Assembly: GCF_913053745.1 (NCBI RefSeq)
Contig: NZ_CAJXGF010000020.1
Span: 1-41,663 of the forward strand
Length of the DNA: 41,663 nt
DNA from: an uncultured Nitratireductor sp.
Lineage (GTDB): Bacteria > Pseudomonadota > Alphaproteobacteria > Rhizobiales > Rhizobiaceae
Reading direction: 5' to 3'
Shown here: one piece after another, positions 1 to 10,402 of the stretch
Layout: each line of letters begins with the position of its first letter
Numbering within the stretch: the stretch's first letter is position 1
Notes under the pieces: model-generated
What the model saw: the letters and a program-made list of their open reading frames with translations, nothing else
Databases searched by the model: none
Told to the model about the DNA's origin: nothing
Translations under genes and position numbers: made by a program

Positions 1-2
1 GC

Positions 3-557
3 CATGCGCCGGATCGGGCGTTCGCAAAAACCTGCCAGATGGTGTTTCAGGATCCCCTTGCGGCCTTTAATCCCCGCGCGACCATTGGGGGTGTGCTGGC
101 GGACCCGCTGCGCATCCACGGGCTCGCAGATCGCGGTTCGCGCCCGGCGCGGGTCGGCGAGCTTCTGGAACGAGTCGGACTTCCCACTGCCTATGCTAGG
201 CGCGGCGTTCATGAAGTATCGGGGGGCGAGCGTCAGCGTGTCGCGATCGCCCGCGCGCTGGCGGTACGACCCTCGCTTATCGTATTCGACGAGCCGGTGT
301 CCGCACTCGACCAGTCGGTGCGCGGCCAGATCCTGGAACTCATCGCTGATTTGCAGAAAAGCGACGGCCTCTCTTACCTCTTCATAGCGCACGACCTTGC
401 GGTGGTGCGTCTCATCGCCCATCGGGTGGCGATCATGGAGAGGGGACGTATTGTCGAGACAGGATCGACGCCGCAGATCATCGCAAAGCCGCAATCGCAG
501 GCGGGTCGGGCGTTGGTGGCGGCTGCGCCGCGACTTCGAGACCGCCGCATGCAATAG
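3..557 (+). CDS. ABC transporter ATP-binding protein, dipeptide/oligopeptide family (5' end outside window)
   Basis: This is the C-terminal part of an ATPase of the DppF/OppF type, which powers peptide or nickel import from the cytoplasmic face of the membrane. The frame is open to the left edge, so the true start and the Walker A motif lie outside. Visible are the Q-loop (QMVFQDPLAAFNPR), the ABC signature SGGERQRVAIARAL, Walker B LIVFDEP with the D-loop SALD, and the switch histidine in FIAHDLAVV. The tail (IIAKPQSQAGRALVAAAP) resembles the oligopeptide-family C-terminus, where a PxxxYTxxLL segment is usual. The stop is TAG at 555-557. Its permease and binding-protein partners are presumably upstream. 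Family call is firm; substrate unknown. Confidence 0.9.
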   Translation, partial: HAPDRAFAKTCQMVFQDPLAAFNPRATIGGVLADPLRIHGLADRGSRPARVGELLERVGLPTAYARRGVHEVSGGERQRVAIARALAVRPSLIVFDEPVSALDQSVRGQILELIADLQKSDGLSYLFIAHDLAVVRLIAHRVAIMERGRIVETGSTPQIIAKPQSQAGRALVAAAPRLRDRRMQ

Positions 558-607
558 GCTGAGCGGAATCGTGCCGGGCGGGTTGCATTCCCTTTGCACC
601 ATGCCGC

Positions 608-613
608 TATAGT
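608..613 (+). promoter_or_regulatory. Possible promoter -10 for the acyl-CoA synthetase gene
   Basis: TATAGT at 608-613 matches five of six bases of a sigma-70 -10 box. A TTGCAT sequence lies 19 bases upstream, which is longer than the usual spacer. The gap between the ABC ATPase stop (557) and the next start (657) is otherwise featureless, so the downstream gene may have its own weak promoter. This is pattern matching only. Confidence 0.3.
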
Positions 614-656
614 GCGTTTGCAAGACCCGATCAGCGCGAACCCGGAGTCATCGCCC

Positions 657-3332
657 ATGACGATCCGCAATCTGGAATTTGCCGCCCGCCCGCGATCCGT
701 CGCCGTGATCGGCGCGTCGAGCAGACCCGGAGCCGTTGGACATATCGTGATGGAGAACCTGCGGGAAGGCGGGTTCGACGGCGACATATGGCCGGTCAAT
801 CCGAAGTACAAGGAGGTCGCAGGTCGCCGCTGCTACAAGCGCGCGGCCGACATTCCAGCGGTACCGGACATTGCCGTGATCGTGACACCGCCTGAGCCCG
901 TGCCCGGTATCATCACCGAACTGGGCGAGAAAGGCACGCGCGCAGCGGTGGTCATAACCGCCGGGCTTACGCGGGAGAATGGGCTGCGCCAGGCTATGCT
1001 TGATGCGGCGAAACCTTACCTGTTTCGTATCATTGGCCCGAACACGGTGGGGTTGATTGTGCCGCCGATGAATTTCAATGCCAGCTTTGCGCACATGCAG
1101 GCGAAGCCCGGTGGATTGGCTCTCTTGTCGCAGTCGGGTGCAATCGCGACTTCGCTTGTGGATTGGGCGGCGGCGGAGGGGGTGGGCTTCTCGCACATCG
1201 TCTCGCTTGGCGACATGGCAGACGTGGATGTGGGCGATTATCTTGAAATGCTCGCTGGCGACGGACGCACGCGCGGCATTCTCATGTATCTCGAAACGAT
1301 CCCAAATCCGCGAAAGTTCATGACGGCCGCGCGGGCCGCCGCGAGGCTAAAGCCGGTGATCGTGATAAAGTCGGGTCGTCACGCACAGGCGGCACAGGCG
1401 GCGGCAACCCACACGGGCGCGCTGTCAGGCGCCGATCGCGTTGTGGAGGCGGCGCTGCGTCGCGCCGGTATTCTGCGCGTGCTCGACCTCGGAGAGTTGT
1501 TCGACGCAGCCGAAGTGCTCGCGCGTTTCCGTCCCTTGCAGCGCGCGCAAGTGGGCATCGTCAGCAACGGTGGTGGCGCGGGCGTGCTGGCGGTCGACCG
1601 TCTCAACGATCTCGGTGGAACATTGGCGGCGTTTTCGCCCGAAACGATCACGCGTTTGAACAAAGCGCTACCGCCCAACTGGTCGCACTCCAATCCCGCA
1701 GACATCATCGGCGATGCGCCGCCGGAACGCTACAGCGAGGCTGTTTTGGCGGTGGCCGACGACCCCGATACGGACGCCGTTCTCGTCTTCAACTGTCCGA
1801 CGGGGCTTGCATCACCCTCCGATGCCGCGCATGCCGTCGCGGCGCACGCGGACAAGGGCCGGATCAATGGCAAGCCGCTTATCACCTGTTGGCTGGGCGA
1901 GGAAACGGCGCGAGAAGGGCGCCGCATTCTGCAGGAATCGGGCATTGCGAACTTCAGTACGCCGTCGAGCGCCACGGCCGCGCTCTCCTACCTGAGCGAA
2001 TGGTCGCGCGCGCAGAAGGCTCTGACCCGTGTGCCTTCAAGCCGCAGCGAGGATGTGCATGGCGATCGCGATGGGTTGCGCGCCATTCTCGAAAAGGTTG
2101 CAGCCGAAGGTCGCCGGATGCTGACGGAGCCCGAAGCCAAGGCGGCGATTGCCGCCTACGGAATTCCAGTGCCCGAAACGGTGATTGTCGAAACGCCGGA
2201 AGCGGTGGGCGCGGCCACCGCGCGGATGCTCGAGAGTTCGGAGAAGGTTGTCGTCAAGCTTCTCTCCAAGACCATCACCCACAAATCCGATGTCGGTGGT
2301 GTGGTGCTCGGTCTCAAGACTCCGGAATCGGCCACAAAGGCCGCTGAAAACATCGTGAAACGGCTTGAGGATGCCGGAACGGTCGAAGGGCTGGAGGGCT
2401 TCGTGGTTCAGCCCATGGTGGTGCGCAGGCATGCGCATGAATTGATCCTCGGTGTCAGCCAGGATCCGATCTTCGGGCCGGTGGTGCTGTTCGGTGCCGG
2501 CGGCACGGCTGTGGAGGTGATGGAGGACACGGCAATCGCGCTGCCGCCACTCGACGATGTGCTGGCCGGCGATCTGATGGCCTCGACGCGCATCGGCAAG
2601 TTGCTTGCCGGGTATCGCGACCGCGCGCCCGCCGACCGGGAGGCGATTGCCGGGGCGCTCAATGCGGTGTCGCAGATGATCGTCGATTTTCCCTGCATCA
2701 AGGGCATGGACATCAATCCGCTTCTGGCGGATGCCGACGGCGTGGTGGCGCTCGATGCGCGCATCGAGATCGAACCGGCGGAAATCGGCCGTGCGGGACC
2801 GAACACCGATCTCGCCATCCGGCCTTACCCGGACGGGTGGGAGAAGGATGTGAACCTCGAAGGCCATCGTTATCATCTGCGCCCGATCAAGCCGGCGGAT
2901 GTGGCGCTGTTTCCGGATTTCCTGTCGCGTGTTTCGCCGGAGGACATCCGCTTCCGTTTCCTGGCGCCGCGCAAGCACTTTCCGGATGAAATGCTGGAAC
3001 GGTTGACCCAACTCGACTACGAGCGCGACATGGCCTTCATCGCGCTGCGGGAAGAGGATGGGGAAATGGCCGGCATTGGCCGCCTCTCTTCCGATCCCGA
3101 CAAGGAGATCGCCGAGTATGGCCTGCTTGTGCGCACCGATCTTCAGGGGCACGGGCTTGGCTTCGCGCTTTTGAAGCAGCTCATCGACTATGGCCGGGAA
3201 GAAGGAATCGGCGCTATCGAAGGCATCGTGCTGAGCGACAACACCAAGATGCTCGCCATGTGCCGGGATTTCGGTTTCGTGGTGAAGGAAAGCGGCGAGG
3301 CCGGCGTGATCACAGTGGTGCTGGAGCTTTAG
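657..3332 (+). CDS. Acyl-CoA synthetase (NDP-forming) fused to GNAT acetyltransferase (PatZ-like architecture)
   Basis: The protein has 891 residues. Order of parts: CoA-binding Rossmann domain (GASSRPGAVG about 19-28), succinyl-CoA-ligase-like domains (to about 460), ATP-grasp domain (about 500-710), and a C-terminal GNAT domain (about 735-890) with the acetyl-CoA loop LQGHGLGFALL. This is the layout of the PatZ/YfiQ protein acetyltransferases and of ADP-forming acetate-CoA ligases fused to GNAT. A histidine near residue 252 sits in the motif THTG, where the ADP-forming ligases carry their phosphorylated histidine, so the synthetase half may still be active. ATG at 657 was chosen over an upstream in-frame start at 594 because GGAG lies 9 bases before it. 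Either protein lysine acetylation or acyl-CoA synthesis is possible. Confidence 0.85.
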   Translation: MTIRNLEFAARPRSVAVIGASSRPGAVGHIVMENLREGGFDGDIWPVNPKYKEVAGRRCYKRAADIPAVPDIAVIVTPPEPVPGIITELGEKGTRAAVVITAGLTRENGLRQAMLDAAKPYLFRIIGPNTVGLIVPPMNFNASFAHMQAKPGGLALLSQSGAIATSLVDWAAAEGVGFSHIVSLGDMADVDVGDYLEMLAGDGRTRGILMYLETIPNPRKFMTAARAAARLKPVIVIKSGRHAQAAQAAATHTGALSGADRVVEAALRRAGILRVLDLGELFDAAEVLARFRPLQRAQVGIVSNGGGAGVLAVDRLNDLGGTLAAFSPETITRLNKALPPNWSHSNPADIIGDAPPERYSEAVLAVADDPDTDAVLVFNCPTGLASPSDAAHAVAAHADKGRINGKPLITCWLGEETAREGRRILQESGIANFSTPSSATAALSYLSEWSRAQKALTRVPSSRSEDVHGDRDGLRAILEKVAAEGRRMLTEPEAKAAIAAYGIPVPETVIVETPEAVGAATARMLESSEKVVVKLLSKTITHKSDVGGVVLGLKTPESATKAAENIVKRLEDAGTVEGLEGFVVQPMVVRRHAHELILGVSQDPIFGPVVLFGAGGTAVEVMEDTAIALPPLDDVLAGDLMASTRIGKLLAGYRDRAPADREAIAGALNAVSQMIVDFPCIKGMDINPLLADADGVVALDARIEIEPAEIGRAGPNTDLAIRPYPDGWEKDVNLEGHRYHLRPIKPADVALFPDFLSRVSPEDIRFRFLAPRKHFPDEMLERLTQLDYERDMAFIALREEDGEMAGIGRLSSDPDKEIAEYGLLVRTDLQGHGLGFALLKQLIDYGREEGIGAIEGIVLSDNTKMLAMCRDFGFVVKESGEAGVITVVLEL

Positions 3333-3375
3333 GCAGACCCAGTGTAGTCCCTCACCCGTCTGCCGGATGAGGAAC

Positions 3376-3393
3376 GTTTGACAGCGGTCAAAC
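3376..3393. terminator. Perfect stem-loop between convergent genes
   Basis: GTTTGAC (3376-3382) and GTCAAAC (3387-3393) form a perfect 7-bp stem with a 4-base loop. It lies two bases beyond the stop of the iron alcohol dehydrogenase (minus strand) and 43 bases after the stop of the plus-strand synthetase gene. There is no T-run on either side, so it is at best a weak or factor-assisted bidirectional terminator, or an mRNA 3' end stabiliser. Confidence 0.45.
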
Positions 3394-3394
3394 C

Positions 3395-4536
3395 TCAGAT
3401 ACAGGCTTCGAACAGTGCCTTCGTGTTCGCAACGGTCAGCTTGACCGGGTTGCCGCCGGCACTCGGGTCTTCCAGCGCCATTTCGACCATCTCGTCGATG
3501 CGGTCCGTGCCCACACCCATGTCGCCAAGCCGGTCGGGAATGCCGAGTTCGGCACGCAGGCTCATCACGTAATCGAAGAACCCGTCAAATCCGCCTGCAA
3601 TGCCCAGATAGGCGGCTGCCGCGGCGATGCGGTCCTCGATTTCAGGCCGGTTGAGTTTCAGCACCGCGGGCATCACCACCGCATTGGTGGTGCCATGGTG
3701 GGTGTTGTAAACAGCGCCGACAGGGTGCGAAAGTGCGTGGATGGCGCCGAGCCCCTTCTGGAAGGCGACCGCGCCCATGGCGGCGGCGCTCATCATGTGC
3801 GCGCGCGCTTCCAGATCGTCCGCGTTCCGATAGACGCGCGGCAGGTTTTCCTTCACCAGACGAAGTCCTTCGAGCGCGATGCCCTGGCTCATCGGGTGGT
3901 AGAAGGGCGAGGAATAGGCCTCCAGACAATGCGCGAAGGCGTCCATCCCCGTGCCGGCGGTGATGGCCTTTGGCATGCCCACCGTCAGTTCCGGATCGCA
4001 GATCACCACGGAGGGGAGCACCTTCGGATGGAAGATGATCTTCTTCACATGGGTCCTTGAATTGGTGAGCACGCCTGCGCGCCCCATTTCCGAGCCGGTG
4101 CCGGCGGTGGTGGGCACGGCCACATTCGGTGCGATTTTCGAGGCGTCGGCGCGGGTCCACCAGTCGCCGATGTCCTCGAAGTCCCACACCGGCCGTGTCT
4201 GACCGGCCATGAAAGCGATCAGCTTGCCGAGATCGAGGCCCGAACCGCCGCCAAACGCCACGACGCCATCATGCCCGCCATCGTTGAACACCTTGATGCC
4301 GGCTTCGAGATTCGTCTCGTTGGGGTTGGGGTCGACCTCGGAAAAGATCGCGCGCCCAAGACCGGCATTCTCCAGAATGTCGAGCGCATTCTTCGTGATG
4401 TCCATGCCGGCCAGCCCACGGTCGGTGACGAGCAGGGGCTTTGAAATGCCGGCCGCCTTGCAGGCCTCGGCCAGTTCCTTGATCCGGCCCGTGCCGAACC
4501 GCACAGACGTGGGATAGGACCAGTTTCCTTCGAGCT

Positions 4537-4540
<4 letters not shown>
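3395..4540 (-). CDS. Iron-containing alcohol dehydrogenase
   Basis: This 381-residue protein belongs to the group III (iron-type) NAD(P)-dependent alcohol dehydrogenases, cytoplasmic enzymes that interconvert alcohols and aldehydes. The nucleotide-binding segment is GVVAFGGGSGLDLGK. The family signature NVAVPTTAGTGSE follows. Metal ligands are in GTGMDAFAHCLEAY, AIHALSHPVGAVYNTHHG and the flanking histidines, so all expected iron ligands appear present. Length is typical (about 380). The start overlaps the aldehyde dehydrogenase stop as ATGA, so the two should be translationally coupled and last in the seven-gene operon. In this context it probably oxidises a hydroxyl group to the aldehyde used by its neighbour. 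The substrate cannot be read from sequence; 4-hydroxybutyrate or an amino alcohol derivative are options. Confidence 0.9.
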
Positions 4541-5925
<1,385 letters not shown>

Positions 5926-5926
5926 G

Positions 5927-7294
5927 TCATGCTCTCTCAAAACCGCGCCTGACCTCCCAGTCGGTGACGCGGCGGTCATATTCGGATTGTTCCCAGCGGG
6001 CTGCATGGACATAGTGATCGACAACGTCGTCACCAAAGGCCGCACGCAGCATTTTCGAACCGTCGAGCGCGGTGGCGGCGTCGCGCAGGGTTTTGGGTAT
6101 CTCGCGGATCCCTTCGCCCTCATACGCGTCGCCGACAAAGGCCGGCTCCAGCTCTTTCTTGTTTTCGATGCCATCAATGCCTGCCGCAATTAGCGCCGCG
6201 AAGGCAAGATGGGGGTTCAGGTCGGCGCCACCGACACGGCATTCCACGCGCACCGCCTTGGTGTCCGAACCGCAGACGCGGTAACCCGCCGTGCGGTTGT
6301 CGAACGACCATATCGCCTTGGTGGGGGCGAAGGTGCCAGCCGCGAAACGCTTGTAGGAGTTGATGTAGGGCGCGAGGAAATAGGTGATCTCGCCGGCATG
6401 GGCGAGAAGGCCGGCCATGTAGTGCCGCATGAGTTCGGACATGCCGTGCTCGCCCGACGGATCGAAGAACTGGGGCTTTCCGTCGAGCGCCCAGAGTGAC
6501 TGGTGCACATGCGAGGAATTGCCGGCGGCATTGTCGTCCCACTTTGCCATGAAGCTGACGGCGCGCCCGGCCTTCCAGGCGATTTCCTTGCAGCCGTTCT
6601 TCACGATGGCATGGCGATCCGCCATGGTGAGCGCATCGGTGTAGCGGACGTTGATTTCTTCCTGACCGGCATCGGCTTCGCCCTTGGAGTTTTCCACTGG
6701 CACATCGGCACCGTTGAGGCCGTTGCGGATCGCTCGCATCACGTCTTCCTCCTTGGTGGTCTGGAAGATGTGATAATCCTCATTATAGGCGCTGATGCGC
6801 TCCAGCCCGCGATAGCCCTTGGCGGCGGCTTCCTCGAACGTGTCGCGGAACAAGAAGAATTCCAGTTCCGAGGCCATCATGGCTTTCATGCCCATGGCTT
6901 CCAGCCGCGCGACCTGCTTTTTCAGGATGGCGCGGGGCGAATGGGGCACGTCCTCATGGGTGTGGTGGTCGAGCACGTCGCACAGAACCAGCGCCGTGCC
7001 TTCCAGCCAGGGAATGCGGCGCATGGTCGAAAGGTCCGGTTTCATCGTGTAGTCGCCATAGCCCGCCGACCAGCTCGTCGCGCGATAGCCCTCGACCGTG
7101 AACATCTCCATGTCGGTGGCGAGCAGATAGTTGCAGCTGTGTGTCTCCTCGAAAGCGCTTTCGAGGAAGAAGTCCACATGGAACCGCTTGCCCATCAGGC
7201 GCCCCTGCATGTCGACCAGCGCGACGAGAACCGTGTCGATCTCGCCGGCCTCCGCTGCCGCCTTGAGGCTTTCCAAAGTCAGTTTGCCCGCCAT
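5927..7294 (-). CDS. Glutamine synthetase-family ligase, gamma-glutamylamine synthetase-like (PuuA/IpuC type)
   Basis: 455 residues. The fold is that of type I glutamine synthetase: an N-terminal beta-grasp segment (GRLMGKRFHVDFF) and the catalytic domain with metal and glutamate ligands in ASELEFFLFRD, GQEEINVRY and SSHVHQSLW, then the ATP/phosphate-binding SFDNRTAGYRVCG. True GlnA carries longer conserved loops and the adenylylation site, while this divergent type is usual in operons for amine catabolism, where it makes gamma-glutamylamides from glutamate, ATP and an amine (PuuA for putrescine, IpuC for isopropylamine and alaninol). Here it lies one base from an aldehyde dehydrogenase and next to a TRAP transporter, which supports a catabolic role rather than ammonia assimilation. 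Substrate amine is inferred, not shown. Confidence 0.88.
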   Translation of the reverse strand: MAGKLTLESLKAAAEAGEIDTVLVALVDMQGRLMGKRFHVDFFLESAFEETHSCNYLLATDMEMFTVEGYRATSWSAGYGDYTMKPDLSTMRRIPWLEGTALVLCDVLDHHTHEDVPHSPRAILKKQVARLEAMGMKAMMASELEFFLFRDTFEEAAAKGYRGLERISAYNEDYHIFQTTKEEDVMRAIRNGLNGADVPVENSKGEADAGQEEINVRYTDALTMADRHAIVKNGCKEIAWKAGRAVSFMAKWDDNAAGNSSHVHQSLWALDGKPQFFDPSGEHGMSELMRHYMAGLLAHAGEITYFLAPYINSYKRFAAGTFAPTKAIWSFDNRTAGYRVCGSDTKAVRVECRVGGADLNPHLAFAALIAAGIDGIENKKELEPAFVGDAYEGEGIREIPKTLRDAATALDGSKMLRAAFGDDVVDHYVHAARWEQSEYDRRVTDWEVRRGFERA

Positions 7295-7324
7295 TCAATT
7301 CGTCCTGTCGGTGGTTTTGGGTTT

Positions 7325-7350
7325 GGCCCCGGAGTATTTGCCCCGGAGCC
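7325..7350 (-). repeat. Intercistronic stem-loop downstream of dctP
   Basis: On the minus strand GGCTCCGG and CCGGGGCC (7350-7343 and 7332-7325) can form an 8-bp stem with one G-U pair and a 10-base loop. It lies 17 bases after the binding-protein stop and before the glutamine-synthetase-like gene. Such hairpins commonly protect the upstream mRNA segment, so that the binding protein is made in excess over its neighbours. No T-run follows, so it should not stop transcription fully. Confidence 0.4.
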
Positions 7351-7367
7351 ATGAAGTTTCGATCTAA

Positions 7368-8420
7368 TCAGCCGTAGCGATAGGGTGGGCCGGCCTTTTG
7401 CATGAGGGCGCGATAGTTGCGCAAGATCTGCACGACGCGCTCCCTGCGCCCGCCCTCGGCGGCGATCTCGTCCCAGAATTTTTCCGCCTCGGCTTCCACC
7501 GTCGCCCACTCGGCGTCGGGTATGGTGGTGAGCTCCATCTTGCCGCCATTGACGCGCAGATCCGCTTCGCCGGCCCAATACCAGTGCAGGCGGTAATAAT
7601 GCGAGGAATCCATCGCCAGTCGGAAGAGCTGCTTCAGATGGTCGGGCACTTCGTTCCATCGGTCCGAATTGGCGAAGAAGGAGCCCACCCACGCACCGCA
7701 GATATTGTTGGTGAGCAGGTAGGGCGTCACGTCGGCCCAGCCCACCGTGTAATCCTCGGTGATGCCCGACCAGGCGATGCCGTCGAGTTCGCCGGTCTGC
7801 ACGGCCACTTCCACGTCTTCCCAGGGCAGGGTGACGGGAACGACACCGAAGCGAGAGAGGAATTTGCCGGCTGTCGGGAAGGTGAAGACACGCTTGCCCT
7901 TCAGGTCTTCGAGGCTGTTGATGGGTTCCTTCGTGTTGAAGTGGCAGGGATCCCAGGAGCCCGCAGAAAGCCATGTTACGCCCTCCACTTCGCCATAGGC
8001 TTCTTCCCAGATCTCGGCCAGGCCGTGCTTGTAGAACAGGGCCTGCACGTCGAGCGAATAGCGCGTGGCGAAGGGGAAATAACCGCCGAAGACCGACACA
8101 TCGACCGGGGCCGCCATGGAATCGTCATCCGACTGCACGGCGTCGATCGTGCCGTTCTGCATGGCGCGGAAAAGCTCGCCCGTCGGTACGAGCTGATCGG
8201 CGTAGTAGAGCTCGATCTCCATCTCGCCATTGGCTGCCTTGTTGAAGGCGTCGATGGCCGGTTTGACGACATGTTCGGCAAGGGCGGCGCCAGCATAGGT
8301 CTGCAGCCGCCAGCGGATCGGGCTTTGCGCATGAACATAGGGCGTTGCAAGGGCCGTGGTTCCGGCTGCTGCCGCCGATGCCATGCCCGCCTTTTTTAGA
8401 AAGTCGCGTCTGTTTTGCAT
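7368..8420 (-). CDS. dctP: TRAP transporter substrate-binding protein, DctP family
   Basis: 350 residues. The N-terminus MQNRRDFLKKAG plus an Ala-rich stretch is a twin-arginine signal, with likely cleavage near VHA-QS, so the protein folds before export to the periplasm. The mature part has DctP-family features: LVPTGELFRAMQNGTIDAVQSD, and the region around FNTKEPINSLEDLKGKRV that usually carries the carboxylate-binding arginine. It delivers a ligand to the DctQ/DctM membrane pair encoded upstream in the same operon. Start supported by GAGGAG 9 bases upstream. The ligand is unknown. Most TRAP ligands are organic anions, but ectoine-type and amino-acid-derived ligands are known, so an amine-derived compound with a carboxylate is possible. 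Confidence 0.92.
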   Translation of the reverse strand: MQNRRDFLKKAGMASAAAAGTTALATPYVHAQSPIRWRLQTYAGAALAEHVVKPAIDAFNKAANGEMEIELYYADQLVPTGELFRAMQNGTIDAVQSDDDSMAAPVDVSVFGGYFPFATRYSLDVQALFYKHGLAEIWEEAYGEVEGVTWLSAGSWDPCHFNTKEPINSLEDLKGKRVFTFPTAGKFLSRFGVVPVTLPWEDVEVAVQTGELDGIAWSGITEDYTVGWADVTPYLLTNNICGAWVGSFFANSDRWNEVPDHLKQLFRLAMDSSHYYRLHWYWAGEADLRVNGGKMELTTIPDAEWATVEAEAEKFWDEIAAEGGRRERVVQILRNYRALMQKAGPPYRYG

Positions 8421-8445
8421 CTTCGTTCACTCCTCTGGTTGTTGT

Positions 8446-8464
8446 CCCGGTCGCTTTTGCCGGG
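8446..8464 (-). repeat. Small stem-loop between dctM and dctP
   Basis: CCCGG (8446-8450) and CCGGG (8460-8464) flank a 9-base loop in the 91-base gap between the large permease and the binding protein. It may aid mRNA processing or separate translation of the two cistrons. No promoter was obvious in the gap. Confidence 0.3.
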
Positions 8465-8511
8465 CATTGCCGCAGGCTTTTCTTGTCGTCACCTCCGTGG
8501 TTTCTTTGGTT

Positions 8512-9834
8512 TCAGCGCGAATAAACGTGTTGCGGGAGCCATAGCGCGATCTGCGGGAAAGCCATGACGATGATCAGTGCGAACACCATGACCGCCACGA
8601 AGGGCACAATGGATCGGTATATGTCTCCGAGCCCGATCTCCGGCGGTGCCATGGCCCGCATTAGGAACAGATTGTAGCCGAAGGGCGGGGTCATGTAGGC
8701 GATCTGGCAGGTGATCGTGTAGAGCACGCCATACCAGATGAGGTCGAAGCCGAGCAGCTTGACGAGCGGCACATAGAGCGGCGCGACGATGACGAGCATC
8801 GCCGTATCGTCCAGAAACATGCCCATGATGAGATAGGAAAGCTGCATCAGGATCAGCACTTCCCAGGGCGACAGGCCGAGCTGATCGAGGAAGAAGCCCT
8901 CGATGGCCCTGACCGCGCCCAGCCCGTCGAACACCGCGCCGAAGCACAGCGCGGCCAGGATGATCCACATGAACATGCACGAGACGGAAAGCGTTTTGCG
9001 CACCGTGTCGTGGATCACCTTGAATGTGAGGCGGCCACGAATGGCGGCGGCAGCGGTCGCCGAAACCGCGCCGATGGCTGAGCTCTCCACGAGGCTGGTA
9101 ACGCCCATGACGAAAAGCCCGGTCATCAGGAAGAAGATCATGAAGGGCAGGATGCCGGCGGAAAGAAGCTTGATCTTTTCCGACATCGGTATGCGGCGTT
9201 CTTCGGCAGGAAGCACAGGCCCGAGATTGGGCTGCAACCAGCAGCGCACGGCGATGTAGAGAATGAAGAGACCCGCCATGAGCAGGCCCGGAAACACACC
9301 CGCGAGCCAGAGCTGGCCGACCGGCTGGCGTGCGATCATGGCGTAAAGCACCAGCACCACGCTGGGCGGCACGAGAATGCCGAGCGATGAGCCGGCCTGA
9401 ATGACGCCGGTCACCATGATCTTGTCGTAGCCGCGTCTGAGCAATTCCGGCAGGGCGATGGTCGCACCGATGGCCATGCCGGCGACGGAAAGGCCGTTCA
9501 TGGCGGAGATGACGACCATGAGCGCGATCGTGCCGATGGCGAGACCGCCGCGCACCGGACCGAACCACACATGGAACATCTTGTAGAGATCGTCGGCAAT
9601 GCCCGATTCCGACAGCATGTAGCCCATATAGATGAAGAGCGGCAGCGTCAGCAGCGCGTACCATTTCATCAGTTTCATGGCAGCGGAGAACGCAATTTCG
9701 GAACCACCTGTGCCCCAGAGCAACAGTGCGAAAACAACGGCGATGAAACCGATGGCGCCGAAGACGCGCTGGCCCGTCAGGAGCAAACCCATCATACCGG
9801 TGAACATCAGGATTGCGGTGAGTTCGTAGCTCAA
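8512..9834 (-). CDS. dctM: TRAP transporter large permease, DctM family
   Basis: About 440 residues, almost entirely hydrophobic, as expected for the 12-14-helix DctM subunit that carries out sodium-coupled uptake across the inner membrane. The start is taken as TTG at 9834, where the protein begins LSYELTAILMFTGMMG. GGAGGA lies 6 bases upstream and TTG overlaps the small-permease stop as TTGA. A longer frame starting further upstream would lie inside the small-permease gene and has no family resemblance. Family motifs include the repeated GILVPPSVVLVLYAMIA and the GMFLDDTAMLVIVAPLY segment with a buried acidic pair. It should pair with the DctQ subunit encoded just upstream. Confidence 0.92.
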   Translation of the reverse strand: MSYELTAILMFTGMMGLLLTGQRVFGAIGFIAVVFALLLWGTGGSEIAFSAAMKLMKWYALLTLPLFIYMGYMLSESGIADDLYKMFHVWFGPVRGGLAIGTIALMVVISAMNGLSVAGMAIGATIALPELLRRGYDKIMVTGVIQAGSSLGILVPPSVVLVLYAMIARQPVGQLWLAGVFPGLLMAGLFILYIAVRCWLQPNLGPVLPAEERRIPMSEKIKLLSAGILPFMIFFLMTGLFVMGVTSLVESSAIGAVSATAAAAIRGRLTFKVIHDTVRKTLSVSCMFMWIILAALCFGAVFDGLGAVRAIEGFFLDQLGLSPWEVLILMQLSYLIMGMFLDDTAMLVIVAPLYVPLVKLLGFDLIWYGVLYTITCQIAYMTPPFGYNLFLMRAMAPPEIGLGDIYRSIVPFVAVMVFALIIVMAFPQIALWLPQHVYSR

Positions 9835-10340
9835 GACAGTTCCTCCCCGCGTGCCTGCGCTACGTCCTTGAAAAGCTGCGCGATGGCTTGGAGCAGCGTC
9901 AGCGCGATGCCGATACACATGATGATCTTGATCGGTGCCATGTAGGGCGACCACGCAGAATAGCTGGTTTCATCGTATTTCAAGGCATAGGAGGTGGAGG
10001 AGAAACCGCCGTAGAGCAGAAGTGAGAGATAGAAGATCAGGAAGAGGACGGTGACGGAATCGACGATGGCTTTTGTGCGCGGCGACCAGCGTGCGTAGAT
10101 CAAGTCCATGCGCACATGGGAGTCGTTTTGCAGCGCCCACCCGCCGCCGCCCATATAATAGGCGACCATGGCGAACTGCGCCATTTCCAGCGTCCACAGT
10201 GGTGGAATGGCCACGGTCTTCATGATCGACGAGTAAAGCAGGATGCCGATCATCAGGAAGATCATGTACATGACCACAAGACCGACATAATGGTTTGTCC
10301 GATCGATCAGACGCACGTAGCGCCTTATGGCGTTCGGCAT
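9831..10340 (-). CDS. dctQ: TRAP transporter small permease, DctQ family
   Basis: 169 residues with four predicted membrane helices: about 20-40, 50-75, 90-112 and 130-155. This is the usual size and topology of the DctQ accessory subunit. The conserved N-terminal pattern before helix 1 and the segment WALQNDSHVRMDLIY between helices 2 and 3 are typical of the family. ATG at 10340 was chosen because it gives the normal length and has GGGAG 9 bases upstream. Earlier in-frame starts would add an Arg-rich tail from the end of the hydrolase gene. It overlaps dctM by four bases. Confidence 0.9.
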   Translation of the reverse strand: MPNAIRRYVRLIDRTNHYVGLVVMYMIFLMIGILLYSSIMKTVAIPPLWTLEMAQFAMVAYYMGGGGWALQNDSHVRMDLIYARWSPRTKAIVDSVTVLFLIFYLSLLLYGGFSSTSYALKYDETSYSAWSPYMAPIKIIMCIGIALTLLQAIAQLFKDVAQARGEELS

Positions 10341-10402
10341 CGGTTCCGGTCTCCCATTTCTTGCTCCATTGTTTTCCCGCTTCGGTTCCGTGCCGGTTTT
10401 TG

